Both the position numbers and the translations under genes were made by a program. Below, in pieces: positions 62,152 to 64,000 of a stretch of DNA of 64,000 bases. Below the pieces are notes generated by a model. The model did not search any database and was not told where the DNA came from. It was given only the letters and a program-made list of their open reading frames with translations. Position 1 is the first letter of the stretch. Each line of letters starts with the position of its first letter. The stretch covers positions 2,294,001 to 2,358,000 of the forward strand of contig NZ_CP047475.1 of assembly GCF_010587385.1 (NCBI RefSeq). The letters run 5' to 3'. The DNA is from Vibrio astriarenae. GTDB taxonomy: Bacteria > Pseudomonadota > Gammaproteobacteria > Enterobacterales > Vibrionaceae.

Positions 62152-62179
62152 TAGACAGGGTTTACTTTTCTGGTAGTAT
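62152..62179 (+). promoter_or_regulatory. Probable ssrA promoter
   Basis: TAGACA (62152-62157), 16-base spacer, TAGTAT (62174-62179) with a TGG extended -10. It ends 14 bases before the mature RNA 5' end. Confidence 0.6.
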
Positions 62180-62193
62180 GCGAAGAACACTTT

Positions 62194-62560
62194 GGGGCTG
62201 ATTTAGGATTCGACAGGAATTTTGCAGTCTGAGGTGCATGCCGTGGGGCGGTTGGCCACGTAAAAAGCCGCAAAAAAATAGTCGCAAACGACGAAAACTA
62301 CGCACTAGCAGCTTAATAACCTGCTGAGAGCTCTCTTGCCCTAGCTTCCGCTTTTAAGACGGGGACCAACAAGAGATCAAACCCAAAAGAGCTAGCCCGG
62401 ATTCTCCCGCCTGAGAGATGAACGGCGAAGTTTAATTCAGGATAGCCATCAACTAGCGTGTCGGTTCGCAGGTCGGTGGTGAAATTAAAGATCGACTAAG
62501 CATGTAGTACCAATGATGAATGGTTTTTGGACGCGGGTTCAACTCCCGCCAGCTCCACCA
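62194..62560 (+). ncRNA. ssrA: Transfer-messenger RNA (tmRNA)
   Basis: 367 bases, starting GGGGCTGATTTAGGATTCGAC and ending in the tRNA-like arm (GGTTCAACTCCCGCC T-arm, then AGCTCCACCA with encoded CCA). The tag frame begins at the GCA resume codon 62284 and reads ANDENYALAA, stop at 62314-62316. Pseudoknot regions lie between tag and T-arm. The 3' end is the edge of the downstream mobile island. Confidence 0.98.
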
Positions 62561-62572
62561 ATTCAATAAATT

Positions 62573-62598
62573 AAGACGTCCTATGGCGTCTTTTTTTA
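62573..62598 (+). terminator. Intrinsic terminator after ssrA
   Basis: AAGACGTC / GGCGTCTT (one T-G pair), loop CTAT, seven Ts. Confidence 0.88.
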
Positions 62599-62640
62599 TA
62601 CCCGCAACTCATTAAAATCAACAACTTATTGACCTATGTC

Positions 62641-62746
62641 ATCCTATCTTATCCTTTACCATCCTACATTATTGGCTATCCTTATAGATATCCTGACTCT
62701 GAATTAAGAAGTGGGATACCTAAGGGATAAGTTATAACCAAGGATA
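62641..62746 (+). repeat. Cluster of TATCCT-type short repeats, probable integrase arm sites
   Basis: Direct ATCCT/TATCCT at 62641, 62650, 62661, 62677 and 62689, then inverted GGGATA at 62713 and 62724 and AGGATA at 62741. They fill the gap between the tmRNA terminator and the integrase start, where arm-type sites bound by the integrase N-terminal domain are expected. Binding is inferred. Confidence 0.55.
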
Positions 62747-62750
62747 GAGC

Positions 62751-63959
62751 ATGGCACGGATTACCAAACCTCTTACAAATACAGAAATAAAGCAAGCTAA
62801 AGCCCAAGAAAAGCAATACACCCTAAGTGATGGTGGCGGCTTGTTTCTGCGTGTTCGTCCAAATAATTCTAAAAACTGGCTTCTTAGTTACTACCATCCA
62901 CTAACCAAAAAAAGACTTGTGATTGGTTTTGGTATGTACCCTGCGGTAACCCTTCAAGAAGCTCGAGTCAAGCGTGACGATGCTAAGTCACTCCTTGCTA
63001 AAGGGATTGATCCAAAATCTCACCGTGACCAAGCGTTAAGTCAGGCCATTCATTCAAACAACAATAGTTTGGCATCGATTGCAGATAAGTGGTTTTTGGT
63101 AAAGAAGACAAAAGTTACAGACAGTTATGCCGACGACATTTGGCGTTCCCTCGAGTTACACGTGTTCCCAACACTGGGAGCTATTCCGATCAATGAGATC
63201 GAAGCCCCCCGTGTTATCGAAAAACTTGAACCATTGGCCGCAAAGGGCAGCCTTGAAACAGTAAAGCGCGTTTGCCAACGCTTAAACGAAATTATGGTAT
63301 TTGCTGTTAATACTGGTGTTATTCACTCCAATCCTCTTCAGGGCATTAAAGCAGCCTTTGCGTCACCTAAAAAAACACACATGCCTACCCTTGCGCCTAA
63401 TGAACTGCCTAAGTTAATGAAAGCTCTCTCTACCGCAAGTATCAAGACTACTACGCGCTGTTTAATCCATTGGCAGCTCCATACAATGGTACGTCCCAAC
63501 GAAGCAGCTGGGGCTCGCTGGGAGGAAATCGACTATGACAATAACCTATGGACGCTTCCTGCCGAACGAATGAAGAAAGGAAAAGCGCATGTAGTTCCAT
63601 TGACAAACTCTACGTTAGAACTGCTTCAAATCATGAAGCCAATCAGCGGACATCTTGAGTTTATTTTCCCAGCAGATCGTTCGAACGATGCCCACATTAA
63701 CTCTCAGACTGCAAATGCAGCTATAAAACGCATGGGCTTTGCCGGGGTGCTAGTAGCACACGGCTTACGCTCAATCGCAAGCACTACATTAAATGAACAA
63801 GGATTCTCACCAGACATTATTGAAGCAGCACTCGCTCACGTTGATAGGAACGAGGTTCGTAGAGCCTACAACAGAGCCAAGTATATTCGAGAACGCCGTA
63901 ACCTTATGGAATGGTGGAGCGAATATATCTTGGAAGCTTCAAACAATAATATCTTGTGA
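62751..63959 (+). CDS. Tyrosine recombinase/integrase of a genomic island
   Basis: Intact 402-residue P4-type integrase: N-terminal DUF4102 arm-binding domain (LTNTEIKQAKAQEKQYTLSDGGGLFLRV), SAM-like core-binding domain (about 100-195), and a catalytic domain with Arg in MVRPNEAAGARWEEID, HGLRSIAS (His, Arg) and LAHVDRNEVRRAYNRAKY (second His and probable nucleophile Tyr in RRAYNR). AAGGA lies 6 bases before the ATG. It reads away from ssrA, as in islands inserted at the tmRNA 3' end. Confidence 0.95.
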   Translation: MARITKPLTNTEIKQAKAQEKQYTLSDGGGLFLRVRPNNSKNWLLSYYHPLTKKRLVIGFGMYPAVTLQEARVKRDDAKSLLAKGIDPKSHRDQALSQAIHSNNNSLASIADKWFLVKKTKVTDSYADDIWRSLELHVFPTLGAIPINEIEAPRVIEKLEPLAAKGSLETVKRVCQRLNEIMVFAVNTGVIHSNPLQGIKAAFASPKKTHMPTLAPNELPKLMKALSTASIKTTTRCLIHWQLHTMVRPNEAAGARWEEIDYDNNLWTLPAERMKKGKAHVVPLTNSTLELLQIMKPISGHLEFIFPADRSNDAHINSQTANAAIKRMGFAGVLVAHGLRSIASTTLNEQGFSPDIIEAALAHVDRNEVRRAYNRAKYIRERRNLMEWWSEYILEASNNNIL

Positions 63960-63967
63960 GGATTAAA

Positions 63968-64000
63968 TTGAACAAAAAGACTTACTCACCTAAATGGCCA
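63968..64000 (+). CDS. Start of an island gene, cut by the window end
   Basis: TTG at 63968, preceded by GAGG and a 6-base spacer, opens an 11-codon frame (MNKKTYSPKWP) running off the window. It begins 8 bases after the integrase stop, so is probably co-transcribed. Product unknown. Confidence 0.4.
   Translation, partial: MNKKTYSPKWP

Overview
The window is chromosomal DNA from a gammaproteobacterium, almost certainly a Vibrio. Three things point there: a tmRNA with the tag ANDENYALAA; near-family-average housekeeping proteins throughout; and a gene order (tilS-accA-dnaE-rnhB-lpxB-lpxA-fabZ-lpxD-skp-bamA-rseP-dxr-cdsA-uppS-frr-pyrH-tsf-rpsB / map-glnD, then pgpA-thiL-nusB-rib-nrdR-proAB-crl-frsA-gpt-permease / pepD) that I recall from Vibrio chromosome 1. 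The species cannot be fixed from sequence alone.

Layout. 1-3.9 kb: 3' part of mltD, a Yip1-type membrane protein, a YafD-like EEP protein, glnB (PII) and a small cytochrome c. 3.9-25 kb, almost all minus strand: tRNA-Ile lysidine synthase, fatty acid synthesis (accA, fabZ), replication (dnaE, rnhB), the lipid A genes, the outer-membrane assembly genes (skp, bamA), rseP, the isoprenoid, undecaprenyl and phospholipid genes (dxr, uppS, cdsA), and the translation set frr-pyrH-tsf-rpsB. 25-29.5 kb, plus strand: map, glnD (the enzyme that uridylylates the PII protein encoded at 3 kb) and a YaeH-like gene. 29.6-42 kb, minus strand: the nrdR-ribD-ribE-ribBA-ribH-nusB-thiL-pgpA cluster, proBA, crl, frsA, gpt and a purine permease with a PurR-like operator. 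42-43 kb: a 945-base AT-rich gap with inverted repeats and an apparent orphan minus-strand transcript. 43-47 kb, plus strand: pepD and a three-gene RimK cassette. 47-51 kb, minus strand: an NSS symporter, a DUF2884 periplasmic protein and dinB.

51-60 kb: dnaK-dnaJ and grpE with sigma-32-type promoters, a pair of 97-base repeats, a dicarboxylate/amino acid symporter, nadK, and recN behind three LexA boxes. 60-62.6 kb: bamE, ratB/ratA, smpB and ssrA. The last 1.4 kb starts a mobile island: directly after the tmRNA 3' end come a cluster of short TATCCT-type repeats, an intact tyrosine integrase and the first codons of a co-transcribed gene that runs off the window.

Most of the window is conserved core genome. 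The parts with least explanation are the 42.2-42.7 kb orphan transcript, the 97-base repeat pair at 54.5-54.8 kb, the RimK/protease/deacylase cassette, and the tmRNA-anchored island edge.
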